64,000 bases of DNA from Archegozetes longisetosus (GCA_018873245.2 JAEMBT020000004.1:8287073-8351072); one strand, 5' to 3'. Positions 37,171-52,243 are shown, counted from the stretch's first letter. A program made the numbers and translations. Notes: generated by a model from the sequence alone, not told the origin.

Positions 37171-39955
37171 AATGAATTTTCTGGAACTGAAACTAAAATA
37201 ATTGATTGAGGCATAAATATTTAGAAGTAAATTTTTTTCAACAATATCATTTAACTTGACTTTACTCGCAAACGGATACCATTTCGGTCACACAAATGAT
37301 TCATTTGTCTCATTCTTTTGTCAGAAACGTCTGACAGACATAACGCCAAATCTGTTTTAAAGTAATGTTTTAATAGTTTTTATGCGCAAGTCTTCATTGA
37401 TATTGTGATCATTAGAGAAGGAAAATTTAAAATAGTATGCAAACAATAAGACACTAAGGATTGAGGCTTATGAGAGCTATAATTGCATTTGAGACTAACG
37501 GCTAAATAACCATAATCGTGAAGAGTTGTTGTAATCGCCAATTTTAGTGAAGAGCCTAAGATTTAGGCAAAGCTACTAAAAATATCTAGCTCACTATTCC
37601 AATGAACACACTGTATGACTTTAATTAGCATTTTTCAATGCTATTGACAATCTCAACTAATCTATTCATAAAACAGTGGTTTGAAGACTTGCCTCATGTT
37701 GAACTCGAATTATCGAACAAAAAATTGATTGCAATCATTTTAAGTTATTCATTGCACAAATCCTAATCTTTAATGGTGTTAATTAACTAAAGGAATTTTT
37801 TAATTTACAGCTTCAGAATAATTTGAATCTTCTGAAAATTGACTTGAATGGCAATTATTTGCATAATTTGCTATCATAACTGCCAAAACTGATTTGAACT
37901 AAAAATTATGATATACTTTGAAAGCTCTAAAAAGATGATGCATCAAATTAATTGTCTTTCGACAGTTAGCCTCTGAACTTTTGGATATTTTTGAAGTTTT
38001 CATTTCATCTGATTCCATAGAGAAACCAGTTTTACCCTTTCAATGAGGCATTGCCTTTAAATATGGTTAAGAATTTTTAATGTTGTGAACTCTTAAGAAG
38101 ATAATGTTGCAAACTTGGCCAATCGCATTAAATATGGACTAATAGCTGAATAACTGCATAAACTTCTCTAATTATCCCTCGCTTATCGGTTTAGTCCTAA
38201 ATATCAATTCAAAGTATATCAATTTAAACGTGAAAACACCTCTGACAATCTCTATTTTTTCCAACCATTCATTTAGGTCTTACGGGCGTCCCTTCATCAG
38301 AGTATTTTTACCAACAATTTCTATTCAACTAATTTTTCTTTTCTTGAAAAACATTTCAATTAATTGACTTGAATTTGAACAAAAAGATATGTTCGATATC
38401 ATAGAATGGGGGAAAAGGAATATATTAAACGTAAATATTTTAATTAAAAAGTGAGTAAAAACAATTTGTCTCATGAAGCGTGAGTATGAAAAATGTATTC
38501 TCAGTTAAAATTCATAGAAAAGTTGAGTTCATTTTGCAAACGCGTTTCACTTATATTTGATACTTAAAAACTAGAATCAAACAAAATTGAATTAAAATTT
38601 AGGCAAAATTGTTTTATTGCTCAGCTGTGATCTGGTCTGACATACGATATTTTAAGGCAAAGGAATGCAAATTACTATTAACACCTCCATGAAAATAGTG
38701 GGTTTTGTCTTTCAATACCTGCCAATTTGATGGGGGAGTGAAAGGCATAGAGCAGTTGCAATGAAAAAGCCGATATACACTTATAAAATTTAATTTAGTG
38801 GCTCGAGTCATATAATAGCATATCTCTTAGTTCTAATAAAGTCGTTGTTTTGATCGCACATGAATTTCACTCAAATATATCTTCTGATACTATCGCGGGA
38901 AGAATATTAAAGGGCTGAAGGCTGAAGATTGCAGTCTGTCGAGAATCGCATCGCCCATCAAGTAATACTTCTGCATTGCCACCATCACGACCTAACTTGC
39001 ATTATACGGAAAATACATGAAATTATCACAACTGGTCTTCTGACAAAAGCCGGTTTTCACCATCGTATCCATTGAATAACACATATATGTTATGCAGATC
39101 CCTTTAGACAATCTCTAAGAGAAAGATTGAAAAGTTTTCTTCTTTTAATACTTATGTTTTTATAAACTTATCAGATGAGTCGACTCGAGTTTTACTCCTT
39201 TTTCATAATATTGAACATAAAGTTAGGAAATAATTTTTTCGCAAAATTCAATATTAGACACAATAATATTTTATCAAATTTATTTTTATTTGACATAACC
39301 TTCATAAACTTGATTTTAATTTCAAAAAATATCTCACACATACTGGTAAGTTAAGAAGAAATCCCTAATTATTTTAACAAGTTTCTGGGATTTACCTGTT
39401 TTTTTCTATCGTAAAAATCATATAAAATATGATTTATTGTTCGGAAAAAATTTCGAATAAACCTTAGAGACACATAATAATTAAATTGTATTTTAATGAG
39501 AGTTTTCTCTTGTTCAATCTGGTCAATAACTTTGTTCTGGTTATCAAACTTATTCAAAACAAACAAAATTAAAGCTTTTAGGAGAGAAAATCAAATAAAG
39601 AGAAGTTAAGTGAATATCTGAAATTGAGTAAGACTGGAACAAAAGTAATCCCGACAAAGATTTATGTCATAAGCGTTGAAAACTAACGAGAAGACGATTA
39701 ATCACATGGCTTATTAATTAAATATATTCGCACGGGCTCATCCTTACATTGTTTATTAGTTGAAAACATCTGGAGATTTTCACGCAACCGAACTGGGATA
39801 TTATTAATGTGTTAAGTGTTGCGAAATATAAAGCAATTTCACACAAAAACATATAATATTTGCATGGCCGAGTAATTGAAAGGTGCTTTAATTGATAAGC
39901 ACAAGCGCGTACTGCCACTTATAGTGTAATAACCCATAATTTTTGGCTACACAAC

Positions 39956-40014
39956 TATAGTCTTGCTTATTTGATATAGCCTTGCTTACTTCATTATAGC
40001 CTTGCTTACTTGAT
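39956..40014. repeat. 19-20-bp tandem repeat, 3 copies
   Basis: Units start at 39956, 39975 and 39995 and share TATAGYCTTGCTTAYTT. Copies 2 and 3 are nearly identical. Confidence 0.85.
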
Positions 40015-40900
40015 AGGGTGTAAAAACTATACCACTAACACCTTCAGTCCTGGCCATAAGTATAGCGTTCTACTGCAGTGCGTCAAACTTAATCAACAAA
40101 AATAATGATCACCCGGGAACAGGTGTACACAAGTCTGGACATGAGTTCTCCACAATCGCGTAAAGGGTGAATGATGATGATCGGAAAATCAGTTCATCAT
40201 GTCTTTGCTAACCTTTGAAAGACACGACTCTTAATCATAACTAACCTAATGTAGCGTAATATGAATTTTCGCAATTTATTTCTCTTTTTCCGAAACATAT
40301 ACGAAGTTATAAATATACCATAGAATGCATAGAGAAGTATTGGTTATTTACAATAAATTGATTCCCACGCCATTGGGTCATCCAATCAGTCAAAAAAGTG
40401 TTTTCGAGCTACGATCAGATTCAATTTCATTACGAGTGTCACTGACGTAGCTCACAAGAAAAAAATTTATGATCCACCGAATAACTCGGCAGAAGGGCTA
40501 TCATGATAGATATGAAGATGATATTATCTAGAAGAAAAAGGGCTTTATATCTTATAATAGGATATTTGCGTGATTTCTATCGCAATTGATTTACTGGTGA
40601 ACTTCTAGCTTAAATAAATAAGTCATACAATAGACGCAACACTCGACAATATTCAAACCAAATTATCTACTTTTTTCATTCTAAAACTACTACAAATTGA
40701 TCCAAACTTTTTGACTCATCCATGGATAAAACACTCAAAATATTTTTCAAATATATGTCTCAATCATAGAGGAGTGATAGAGATTGAGATAATTTGAGTG
40801 TTGGCCTGACAGCAATACCACGTTTGCAGAAAAAGATTACCTCATGCCCTACTCTAGTGGTAGAATATAATTCATAATCGAATAGTCTCGTTGTCGCCAA

Positions 40901-40988
40901 GAAAAAAACGTTTTTTAGATAAGTTTTTCAGAAAATTTTGTTCAGAAAAAAACGTTTCTTAGATAAGTTCTTAGAAAAATTTATTCGG
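40901..40988. repeat. 43-45-bp tandem duplication
   Basis: Two adjacent copies, 40901-40943 and 40944-40988, share AGAAAAAAACGTTT, TTAGATAAGTT and an A/T-rich tail, with several substitutions and small indels. Confidence 0.75.
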
Positions 40989-41284
40989 AAAAATTGTTTT
41001 TCAACTATAGTCCAGATATGTTTTTTAATCATTTTTATTATTCTATTGTGCGGAATAAATGCATCTTTTAGTATAACATATTCTCATGAATGGTAAACAA
41101 TAGTTAGTATATTATATTAAATAAACTATACCGTCCTTATGACAACAGAATCGATTTCATAGCTAACAGATCGATGTGTTTGATTTATAATAGAAGTTTA
41201 AACGATATAATGTATGATGCGAAAGTATAAGATATAATATTTGGTGTATTTCATGTACTCGATATGTTGGGTGCACTGCATGGC

Positions 41285-41304
41285 ACACAAACATACACAC
41301 ACAT

Positions 41305-41352
<48 letters not shown>
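41285..41352. repeat. Compound (ACAT)n / (AC)n microsatellite
   Basis: ACAT units at about 41297-41321 followed by an AC run to 41352. Open frames crossing it on both strands are artefacts of the repeat. Confidence 0.95.
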
Positions 41353-41355
<3 letters not shown>

Positions 41356-43263
41356 TAGGTTGTTATAGTACTCTTCGATGTATTTACTGTCTTGAAAAAC
41401 TAATTGGAGTTTTATTTTCTATTTGTTGGACGCGTGGATTTAACAGTCAGAGCCGAATCCCAGTTTGATTGCGTAGAGATCAGTACACAAGTAAAACTTC
41501 TCATCCATCAAAAGCATCTCATTTCTGTCACATAGTGGACACGCAACATAGCTTTAACACGCGACAACGCACGCCTTCTGGCTTTATAGTTATATATTCC
41601 ATGCATAGTTTCTAACTAGCATTCAAATATTTCGGGTACACCTCTCATAGAATCGCATACTTTATAAAACGTCTAATGTATTATTGAGAGAGCAAAAGCT
41701 GGGCATGAATGATGTCTTAGCAGTTAGACTGATGAGGACGGCTCTCAAACGTATATGCATGTGTAGTTATATAAGTATACATATATAGTTATATATGTGT
41801 ATATTTATATATGAAGTTAAATTAAGAGGCAAAGCAAGAGCATGATCAAGATTTACTTTTATGCATGCATCAGAAATCAGCGCCCGACTAAATTACTTTG
41901 TTTCGAACTAAGTCATGCAACTTCTTCACAAAGTACGGCTCAGTAATGCATTGTTGAGGTTAATAACTGCATCTCATTATTGATGTTGAGACTCCGCTTC
42001 GAGTCGCTTCGTCTGCTTCTTGTTCTTTGCATTTTTACTTCACGGCTTATTACTATCATCATTACGGCTTATATAAGTTATAACGAATAACTTCTTACAA
42101 CGCTTGTTGTTATTGACCAAAAAATATGTACGTCTTATAGTTCTTAAGACACATTCTGAGCTGATATATGAAGAGAAGCTTCTATTTGTTGTTACGGACT
42201 GTTGAACAGGTAAAACTGAGCTCAAGTTTGATTTCTTGTGATTTTTACTAGACTTGTGACACTACCAGAACAAAAGAGTAATTTGAAAACACAATAGGGC
42301 CACAATTTGTAAGTTGTGCTGAGAATAGTGCTTAAGGCAACAGATTTCAGGCCAGTTGACGTGCATGAAGTTAGTCTGGCAGACAACATAATTTGGACTT
42401 GTAAGCAAAAAATTATACTCAGCAATACAGTTGCTTCCAAATACTCCATTCGGATTGCATCTCATCATAAGCATTGATTGGCACAATGACAATTGAGCAA
42501 CAATTTTTTACGTACTTTTTACTACTCTATTCGTCATTATGATTTGATAGAAGTTAGCTCTAAGCGATTTCTAGCCATTCCTTACCATATTATATATGAG
42601 AAGATTGCATAACCTAAAACAGAAGTAAAAGTGTAAACTCTGATCGTTCCAAGCAGAGCAGATGCCATAGTATACAAATAAATAAAAATTGCTGAATGCT
42701 ATTTGACAGTAACTCAAATTTAATAATATATCTAACCTGACCTTTAGGTGAAATTCTCTCAAATTAATTTTTGCCTTCTTTAAGCCAAGTATTATAGGAA
42801 TACAATTCTTTTCATCACATGGTAATCACAACTCATAAAAACGTTATGTGTCAACTCGAGCAGTACATTCTTGCCAACACTCTTAATCGCTTTTTTCTGT
42901 TAATCACTTAAACCATAAGTCTATATCTGAAACCTAATTTTAATTTATCATTCTGTTAGTTGAAAGTTTTAATTAGCCAACTATTAATTTTGGCGTAACG
43001 CATGAGCTTATGATCTGTGTTTGAGCGCATTATGCTTTCGCAGTAACTAATGCTGCGCTACGCACACAAGTCACTCTTTAGGTAAGATTTAGAAAATATT
43101 CTTCTGCAAAATATTTTCGTAGAATCAACGGTCAACTTGTCTAACCTTTATATGAGCAAAAAGAAAAATATGATTAGTGTCCTGTATTTGTTGGATAAGA
43201 ATTGATGATAAGTCTGTGATTTTGGTAGGATATTAGTAAAAGAGACTTAAATAATAGGAATAG

Positions 43264-43337
43264 AGGTTAATACTGTGGTGGAATATAAGTTTAATACTTC
43301 AATACACTATAAGGTTAATACTGTAGTGCACTATAAG
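43264..43337. repeat. Degenerate tandem repeat around AGGTTAATACTGTRGTG
   Basis: AGGTTAATACTGTGGTGGAA at 43264 recurs as AGGTTAATACTGTAGTGCAC at 43312, with a more diverged middle copy between them. Unit length is about 24 bp. Confidence 0.6.
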
Positions 43338-43543
43338 ATTTGGCTTGAAGCAAATGATACTTTCTAGAAGACCTCCTACTACTTCAAATAACACCCTTTA
43401 AATAATAAAACCTAAAATACCAAACAGACTTTAGTTGACCCTAAGGGTTCATTCATCTCTCTACTTCCCGATCCTTAGTAAGCATTTGCTCTTTGTCTTC
43501 ATATTTATCCTTCTGCTTACCTCATAATCTAAGAGTGGGGGAT

Positions 43544-43600
43544 ATTCTAACTCATTCTGACTAACTTTGATTATTCCAACTCATTCTGACTAACTTTGAT
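43544..43600. repeat. 29-bp tandem duplication
   Basis: Two adjacent copies (43544-43572 and 43573-43600) differ at one position. Both contain AACTCATTCTGACTAACTTT. Confidence 0.9.
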
Positions 43601-45355
43601 GTATCGAACAATAATATAATCATCGCTTATGTATGAATTTATCTTTAGTTTTATCTTACTATCTCCTAAACCATTCAATCCGCATATTTGTTTGTCAAAT
43701 CAAACATTTATTATCTCATTCTCAAGTATGCTTTTAATGGCAAGCTTGGATAACTCTAAAATCAATTTAACCATTATTTAGATAATTTCTAGCTTTCATT
43801 ACAACAAACACATTAGGCTTTGAAAAAGTTTTTTCAAATGACAAGTTTATTATATTTGGCAACTAAATGCTGATTCGTGTGCACAAAATTATATATAAAC
43901 CAACAAAAAAGTATTGGTCTTCAGCAAAGACAGAGCTTATAAAAACTTTGCAGACATAGTGTGACGACCATTATTAAAATTGTTGTGCCTTTTCTTACTT
44001 TTTTTATATCAGAAAATGTTTGATAATCGCATAGCTGACATCCAAATATATAGTTCCCAAATAAATTTGACATTTGATATATTTATTTTCAATGGAAAAC
44101 AATCGAACTGTTTCCTAAACTACAAACTGTTTTAAATTATGATGAATTTAAAATATTTACTAATTTTAACAAAACGGAAATTGTCTGAACAAATATTGAA
44201 AAGTTGATTGAATTAGTTAACAATACTCTAATAAGCCTAAACATAAAAGCAAATTTAGTCAAATAATGTATAATAAGTAGAGGTAAGAAAAGTCTATTAG
44301 CATTTAGAAAATGATGGATTCCATAGTTTTGCTTTACAAACAAAGGTTCGTAAAAACAATTGATAATAACTAGCAACACTCATCTAAAACTATATATTCA
44401 ACAATAATTGTACTACAAAATTGGCAAATCAAGCTATTGTTTTGACTTTAGCATGAAAATTCAGTTAATTACTATAATTTTCGATTAGTTCATAGGTTAT
44501 ATTTAGGCTGCTTTTAGGGAATACTAGTGACATATTGATTAGGTTTTCCTCTAGTGTTCATAATTATATTGATTCAATATGAATTGAATGCTTAAAAAAT
44601 GCGAGCTCAATAGCTGACTCGACAGAGAAAAGGGCTTTAGTGGGGAAAATAGGTGAGACGATTAAGCAGTACATTTAACAAAATAAGAGATCTCCGCCTA
44701 TTTTTACTTTTGAGCCTCAACATCTATTTATAAGTATTTTTTGCAACCTGTCTTCTCTCATGACACTAACTGCTCTGGTCTTTGGCGGCAAGATTGCATT
44801 ACGAGCGCTCATTTACATCCGTTATGCAAAAGCATTTATCGCACAAAATAATCTCCATGGCCTTCATGGGCGGTCACAAATTATTCATACATGAATCACA
44901 TGAATCAGATCAGTTTAGATCATATTCTGTAGATTTGGAGTCAAATGTGACGGCTCTCTGAGGGATTAAGGCGTGAACTCTGGCAAATATTTACATGTTG
45001 CCAAATTCGATGTCAATCTATTAAATTGATTTCAATAATAATTAAATTTAACTAAATTTCTATACCAATAATTCTATAAATTCACTTTTATGTGATTGTC
45101 GATAAAGTCTGTTTTTTTGTTAATTTTATTTACCAAAATCTGGTAAAGCAATCAATCAATGTTTTTAAGAAAACAGGAGAAAACTTAATGTGACTTTCCA
45201 TGGTTTAGGAGGTATTTTCTGTTGCTTCAGGCACATACTGCTTATCAGACTAGATATGAAGCAAAATGTTTGACATGATGCGCGTGAAGAGAGTGACAAG
45301 TCAACGCTTTAGTGGTTTAAGATAAGAAGACTAACATACATGGCAATAACAGATG

Positions 45356-45369
45356 ATCCGCGCGCGGAT
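45356..45369. repeat. Perfect GC-rich palindrome ATCCGCGCGCGGAT
   Basis: 14-bp self-complementary sequence with four CpG steps in an otherwise AT-rich, CpG-poor setting. Confidence 0.8.
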
Positions 45370-48300
45370 AACGTCCTACTCAACCACTGGATTGCAAACT
45401 AACTTTTCGATGACATTTCGTTTTATGAGGGAGGGTTAAACGAAAGTCAATATAAATGTTTGACGTACGTATCTCCTAAAATAATTAACTCTAATATAAG
45501 CTCATTTTTAGCTAAGCAATCATTAATTAATGCACTAACTGTACTCCAGTTAAGACTGCATTCTTCATCAAAATTGCTTCAAATCAAATAACTCGAACTC
45601 AATGTTTTCATATGAACAGTCAATTAAATGGAATGTTTATATTAATTGACCGAAATTTATAAGTAAAACGATGATAAATTTATTAAACGCCTTTTAGTAA
45701 AGAGAGATGAGCATGCTTGATGATTAATAAGAATCATTATGTTTATTTTATACTTGTTTACAGTATTTACCTATAACTTGAGAGTATCAGTGAGAATACC
45801 ATACAACTAATACATTATCAATAAAAGTGATAATTAGTTATCTATAATGTGGTATTAATGAGAACACCTTAAAAGTACATTAGAAGCTCTACTAGTCCTA
45901 AGTGTATGCCTTAGGGTCCAATCTATTCTACCTCACACGCAATCTTCTTGTTTTTAGAAAATTTCATCTGACAAAGAGAAGACAAGATCCTAAATGACGC
46001 TTTTAAGACTGCAAAGCTGTAAAACTTCTTGGAATCATATATAGTGAGGCACATGGGCGAGCTCGTCATGGGTTGATTGCTTATTCTCAAATCCAAAGTA
46101 CTGCACAAGTTTGCTATAGTCAATGTTAGCTTTCGTGTAACTAGACTTAGCTGTAGTTACCTCTCTGTGCAGTTGCCTCTCTGTAGGGCTGTTGGAATCC
46201 CATTTCTGTCACTAACACACTCGTACTCATACTCTTACCTTAATTCCTTTAGGGATTTTCTATAATCTCATAATACGAAAGACAGCCACAGTCGGACTGA
46301 AATTCCTAAATATAAGACAAATTATAAACGATTCTGGTTTTCACATTTTATTATATAGGCTCTTATTCAATAAGGGTGTGCTTTAATTAATAAATAAATA
46401 CTATAAATTGTTTGTTTGGCGTCATAACAAACAAGTTTGCGAACAAAACAAAAGTTTAACTCAAAGCATAATTTTGGTTCTATAGACTAATTTCAATTTA
46501 TTAGACTATTTCATAAAGCCTTATATAGTTTATTGGAGTTTCGATTGATTTCTGGTGCCGCTTTGATTGGAAAGACGTTGAATTGGGTTCGGAATGAGAA
46601 TGTCATTCGTATGAATGCAATCATTCAAAACGCCTCAATAAATAGAAAGTGATGGCCAAGCGTCATATCAGGAATTTATTTTCAATGAATATAAAACTGA
46701 TTCCCTTGTATCGGCTAATTCTTCATCTAAATAGCTTGAGTAGATGTTTGGCTTCTTCAAATAATATACGAACTGAATTAAAATTGCAAAAGTTCTTAGA
46801 TTAGACTGTATTGACTAAATTGCCAGTAAGTTACAACTGGAGCAAATATTGGCAAATATTCAAGTGAATGATAGCATTTTAATTATAGTGGTAATTATCT
46901 TGTAGTACACTTACTTCTACTATGGCATAATTACTACTATTATCACGTTTTTACTGTTCTTCTAAATTGTCGATTTTTAATACATAAACATTAAAATGCA
47001 AATAAAATACCAAATCTGAAAAGAGGACTTGACATGCAATCAGAATTAGGAAATGTAATAAAAATTGAAATTGCATTTGTGAGAATCTAGTCTATGTTAA
47101 TGTTCAATAATATTAATTTGTGTCTATTTGATTGATCTACGTTAGGCACTATGGGATCGACTTCATGGTAGATTCATATTAATATTGAGGTACTTTTTAT
47201 TTAATATCTCCCTTCCTCAGTCTAAGTCTACATTACTTTTGAAACCATTCTATCGACTCTATATTATTACTACTTGGAAATGCCACAAAATTGAAAACAA
47301 CTTAATATCATATTGAAAATAAACTCAGTAATAAATAGAATGATTATGAAGTTGAATAATATGTTATTTGTGAACTGCGAGATGAGGATCAAAATTGTTC
47401 TAACATTAATTCATTGGTTATTATGCTGTTAGTAAAATCTAATTTGCATTTAATGCATTCACATATTAAAGTTTGACTAGTAATGGGCGTATCAATGGTT
47501 TGATGAATTTTTCATTCGTGCATTTCAGTGATCCTTACAGTTAATAAATAAAACGCTCTTAACTGCAATAAGTATTGAACATAGGGTTTAAATATCCTAA
47601 CGCGTATGCTGCGCAAGTTGTGATAAAAACATCTAGTTCTCAACCTAGCGATAGATTCAGCAAGATAGATTCGCTAAAGTTTAAGAAGCCTTTCTCAAAC
47701 ATTTAACTAATGCCATATTTTTTTGACCCCACAGTCAGAAAGATTTTTATTTATGCCCTCACAAGAAGAAATTGGTGATTGTGGCATCAGCATTAAACGT
47801 AAACCAAATTAATTAAAATGAATATGTGATAATGAAATGTAAATTAGCATTTTCAATATTGATATGTAAATCTGTTTTATTAGATTTGCAGCTATTTTGT
47901 CAACAAAAATTTTAACTGTTTTATTGCGAGCTCACTATTTGTTGAACTCTAAACATTTAAATTAAACATAAATCGATAAAATGTGTCCGATTTTCTAAAT
48001 CCAATCTGACTCAACAGTTTTATTATCCAAACAACGTTAATTAAATCTGAACAGATGCAAAGTCTAAGCTATTTAAGTGTTTTATTTTCACTGATCTCTT
48101 ATCACTTAAACTGATTTATTTAGAAACAAATTGATTGAAGAAAAATCTCATAAAACCATTTGTTTGTGTGTGTAATAACCAAAAGTCAAAATTGAATCAC
48201 CTCAAAACAATTGATTAATCAAAATGAATGCTATAAGAGTAGAAATGATTTGGACTTATAGGTAACACTATGTTATAGAGTATGGTTTTAGGTGGAAGAC

Positions 48301-49173
48301 AAAACGATTTAACTTGGAATATGGGGTGAGTTTTAGTTTGCAAAGTTTAGTAATGATGAAGAGACTATAAGATGTGCTCAAATCAGTTGGCAATGACTTT
48401 AACTTAATCTCTAAAGTAAATTCATATAAGCTTTAAATAGCTTTCGGGCTATAATATTTCATAGAAGTAAATAAAGAAAAATAATAATAAAATAATAATA
48501 AAAATGCATCAATAACTAATGGGATAATTAGTCGAAATCAAATGAATAGCCATTATTAGATACGATAATTTCAATCTGTTATTAATGATTAAATGAGTGA
48601 AAAGGTGTTGTTATTTCAAGCTGAAACAATTAGAAACAATGTGTCACTGTATTATAACAATTTGGTGACTGAGTTTAGCATAAAAGCATTTGACACCATA
48701 AAACACTTTTACAGTTGATTGCAGTCATCCACTGATTTATAGATCCTTCGTCCATGTCCTCGGAAATCCTCGCAGGTGACAGGGGATTGAGAGGGACCAC
48801 AGGAGGCCAACTATTTAAGCATTACCTGCAAAGTACTAGAATTGAAAATTGTTAAACGAAACAACGAAATAAATGGTATATAATATAACTAACTTTCTTC
48901 GCACTCACACTCCAATACTTTAAGTAAATTTCGATTAAATATGTGTAGCATTTAATACTTTAGAGGAATTACTAGAGGAGAGAGTGAATATCAGAGCAAA
49001 AAGATAAATTACCGCCTAAACTCATTGTTAACTTAACATTCATCAAAATACTTTTCACCAAAATATGAATATGTAATAAATGAGTTTTTGCCGCTTAATC
49101 TAACGCATTAGATTCTAGCAGAGACCCATATTTATTGTGGTACTCTCTAGCATTCTTCTCTTCTGGTCAATGT

Positions 49174-49174
<1 letters not shown>

Positions 49175-49246
<72 letters not shown>

Positions 49247-49256
49247 CGCTCGCTCT
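49175..49256. repeat. (CT)n / (CTCG)n microsatellite
   Basis: Uninterrupted CT run of about 69 bp followed by three CTCG-type units. It is the longest CT tract in the window and lies about 5.6 kb beyond the 3' end of the Sox gene. Confidence 0.95.
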
Positions 49257-49555
49257 CCTCACTCTCCTCTCTATGCTTAGTCTACGAGTTTTGTTGGTCG
49301 TGTTGTGCATCTGCCTGAGGGCCGATAATACTGTTGGAAACACAATCTAGTGCCAGGTGCGTAGGAGTGGAGACCAAAATCACACGGACTAAACTTATAT
49401 GTATTATTTCATTAAATTATACTCTCATTTAACATTAATCTTAATGAGATCGAGTATAGGATAATTATTTAGGATTGGATGGCGTTGTAGCGTCTGAGTT
49501 GAAAATTGGCTCTATATCGCTGCTCTCGAAAAAATATGATAAAAAAACGTATGGG

Positions 49556-49599
49556 AGAGATAGAGATAGATAGATAGATAGATAGATGGATAGATAGAC
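49556..49599. repeat. (GATA)n-type microsatellite
   Basis: GATA/ATAG tetranucleotide run with interruptions at both ends (GAGA on the left, GGAC on the right). Confidence 0.9.
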
Positions 49600-50508
49600 G
49601 GACATTAGCAACTTTATGTTGCGTTTGTTTCGAGAATTCTTGCTTGTATAGTATGCACCTGCATATGCATAACAGACAGAAATATTATGATATTATTTTC
49701 AGTGCACTTACTAAACATACTAAAAGCTAATTTGGTTAACAACAGCTGTAAGAGAAGAGTAAATAATCACTATTAGCATTTCCACATCTATAACATCGCC
49801 TAAAAGTTTTAGATCAGTAGCTTTTATGCATTGTCTATCATTCTGACTAAATCAACTGATTCAATGAATTTTCTAAATGAATAAAAAACAACTCATCACA
49901 ATATGAGTGTATAGATAAAAATAAGCTTTGCATAAAACAACCAAAAGAAATAATAGACTCCTATCACAGTCTATAGACTTGTTCACACAGTGGTCGTGTT
50001 AAAAGTGGAATTCGCTTAATAAACACAAAACTAATTTGATAGTTGGCTCACAAGAGGCGAAAAGCATAAGAGACTCGGGGATTGTGTTGCCATAACTTAC
50101 TTCAAATGAAATAGTCAACTTGAACAGAAAAACATGAGTGGCATAGGATAGAAAAGCAAAAAACACCTGCATCGAGCAATAGCAGGTTTACATAAAACGT
50201 GTCTGTTTCGTTAAATTGGCGGAAATAACGCTGAGTAGTAGAAAGAAGAGCTACTTTAGCTTTTGAAAATTTAGAGCTACTTTGCTTTTAAAATATCTAT
50301 GAATTTGAAAAGTAAAACACACATGCATACCTTGAACTAACCGGAAGTTTATCATTTTACACTACCAAATCTTACTCTGTTTAAGTAGCTCCAACCTACA
50401 ACTAAACTATATGTTTATTATCAGCAAACACTTCAACTAATATTATGTCTATTTATTTTAATAGTTTCTCCCACAAAGTGAATAACTAACACAATAACTA
50501 ACATAAAG

Positions 50509-50548
50509 CTCAACACAAAACCCAACACAAAACTCAACACAAAACTCA
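50509..50548. repeat. 12-bp tandem repeat, 3.3 copies
   Basis: CTCAACACAAAA repeated at 50509, 50521 (one change) and 50533, with a partial copy after that. Confidence 0.85.
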
Positions 50549-52243
50549 GCTTCATTTTAACTCTACACCAAAACTATTGATCCAAGCACTAAAAGATTAG
50601 ATTTCTTTTCATATTTGACGACTCAAATACATGATAAATAACAATAACCTTTGAATGACTACAAATTTAAATATGAAATTGAAAATGAATCGAGTTTTGA
50701 AATGAAAATATTGAACATTTTAATGTCTGTCGAGAATCTATTGTTGAAGTCGAGAATGGTTGCAATGATTGAATGTTTAGAAAATTGATATTTATCACAA
50801 AGTTAATAAAGTAGTCTTAATTTATTTATTTCCTTTTTTATAAGGTCTAACATTTGATTGAATGCAATTATCTGATAATCAGTTAGATCTAAATAAGACT
50901 ATTGACTTCTCTGCATATTGAATAATTCATGTAATATATAGCAACTATTATTTAGAATATAGATAGGGAATATCATTCAACATATATTAATTATCATAGT
51001 CTTCCATCAGTAATGCTCTCTCATTCAACCAATTAATGATACACTTTCATGATAAAACTATTTCTTCAATGAGAGGCCTTTTGCTGAGCCATACTTTATA
51101 ACCATTTGAAAACATCAAACACACATCAAAAAGATGGTTTTGTACAGCCTATGATATTAAAACTGAGTTAAAAGTCGTGATCTCTATACGATGTGTTTAG
51201 GATTAGAGCTGGATTTGCGGTCCAGAATCAGCCCATTAGTTGTAGGATAGACTCGGAATATTTACCACTTTTACAAGAACGCCTGCAAATTACTGCTTTC
51301 TGTCAAATGATGCATTTAGGGCTGTACTCGGCCTTAGGCTATCAATAGGTTTTGCTGTTAGTATAAATTTAGTTAGTATAAATTTACCAATAAACATTAT
51401 CTCACTCAATGCCATCATTTATTTTAATATATTTTTCCTATTCTCCTACCTTTTCCTACCTTTGCGCTTCTCTAATAAATTAAATATTTCTCTCCCTTCA
51501 AAACTTCATAATCATGATTCCAGAATAAATTATTCATCCGATTCTCTTACTATAACCTAACTTTAATTTAAATTTAATGCTTTCATTAGTAAATATTGTG
51601 ATTAGTCGCATAACCGCCTCTTTTATAGCAAAAATGGTTAATTCATTCTTAATTAATTGATTCAGCTTTGTTTCATTCAAATAGACTTCAATGCTATACA
51701 ATACCCTGTATTAGAATAATGCAAAACAGGTAAAAGTTTTTCAATTGTAAAACCAAAACATTGAATTTCAGCCCAAAGCCTCTCGCGCTAGCAAAACTAG
51801 CCAAAAGTAAACACAATTTGTGCATTTCTGCGACTGTAAACTAGAAGATTAGGCAAATAGATGGCCTCTGACACTAATGCTTTTTGTCGTCGCAAACTAA
51901 TGCCGTTCCTCGTCCACTCGATTCATTTGATCGCAGAAGCGTAAAGGGTGCGACGCAGGGATTCAGATTCAGTTAAAATCAACTGATTCCTATTGTCGGC
52001 ACAGGCCATCCATGCGATCGTAGAGTAGTCTATACATCAATCCATCCATGTTATCACAGCCCGGTAAGCATCCATGTATACGTCCTGTGTCTCTGAACCT
52101 CTGTCCTGCTCACTGTTTCCGCACTCCTTTTCCGCCCTTCCCATCCAAAAAACAGTTTTGATTTTACACTATTCTATTCTATTGACTGTCAGGCAGATAT
52201 GGTATATAATGTACAGGTAGAAAGTACTGTCATTCTGTACTGA

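Larger units (their letters stand above)
30122..41284. other. Gene desert, middle part
   Basis: Mostly AT-rich sequence. It contains a 133-codon open frame at 32970-32569 (-), a possible small spliced frame at 36891-37170 (+), a 19-20-bp tandem repeat at 39956-40014 and a 43-bp tandem duplication at 40901-40988. Nothing else that I can support as a gene was found. Confidence 0.5.
41353..49174. other. Gene desert, fourth part
   Basis: No supported gene. It contains an AT-rich TATATA/TATGTG stretch at about 41745-41815, tandem repeats at 43264-43337 and 43544-43600, a GC-rich 14-bp palindrome at 45356-45369 and short AAT-type runs near 48478-48504. Slightly GC-richer patches lie at about 44740-44990 and 45230-45440 but show no exon structure. 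Confidence 0.5.

Noticed and set aside
41163..41468. Frames with Cys-Val and Thr-His repeats on both strands
   Set aside because: Produced by the AC/ACAT microsatellite.
49135..49350. Open frame with a long Leu-Ser repeat
   Set aside because: Produced by the CT microsatellite, which has no stops in any frame.
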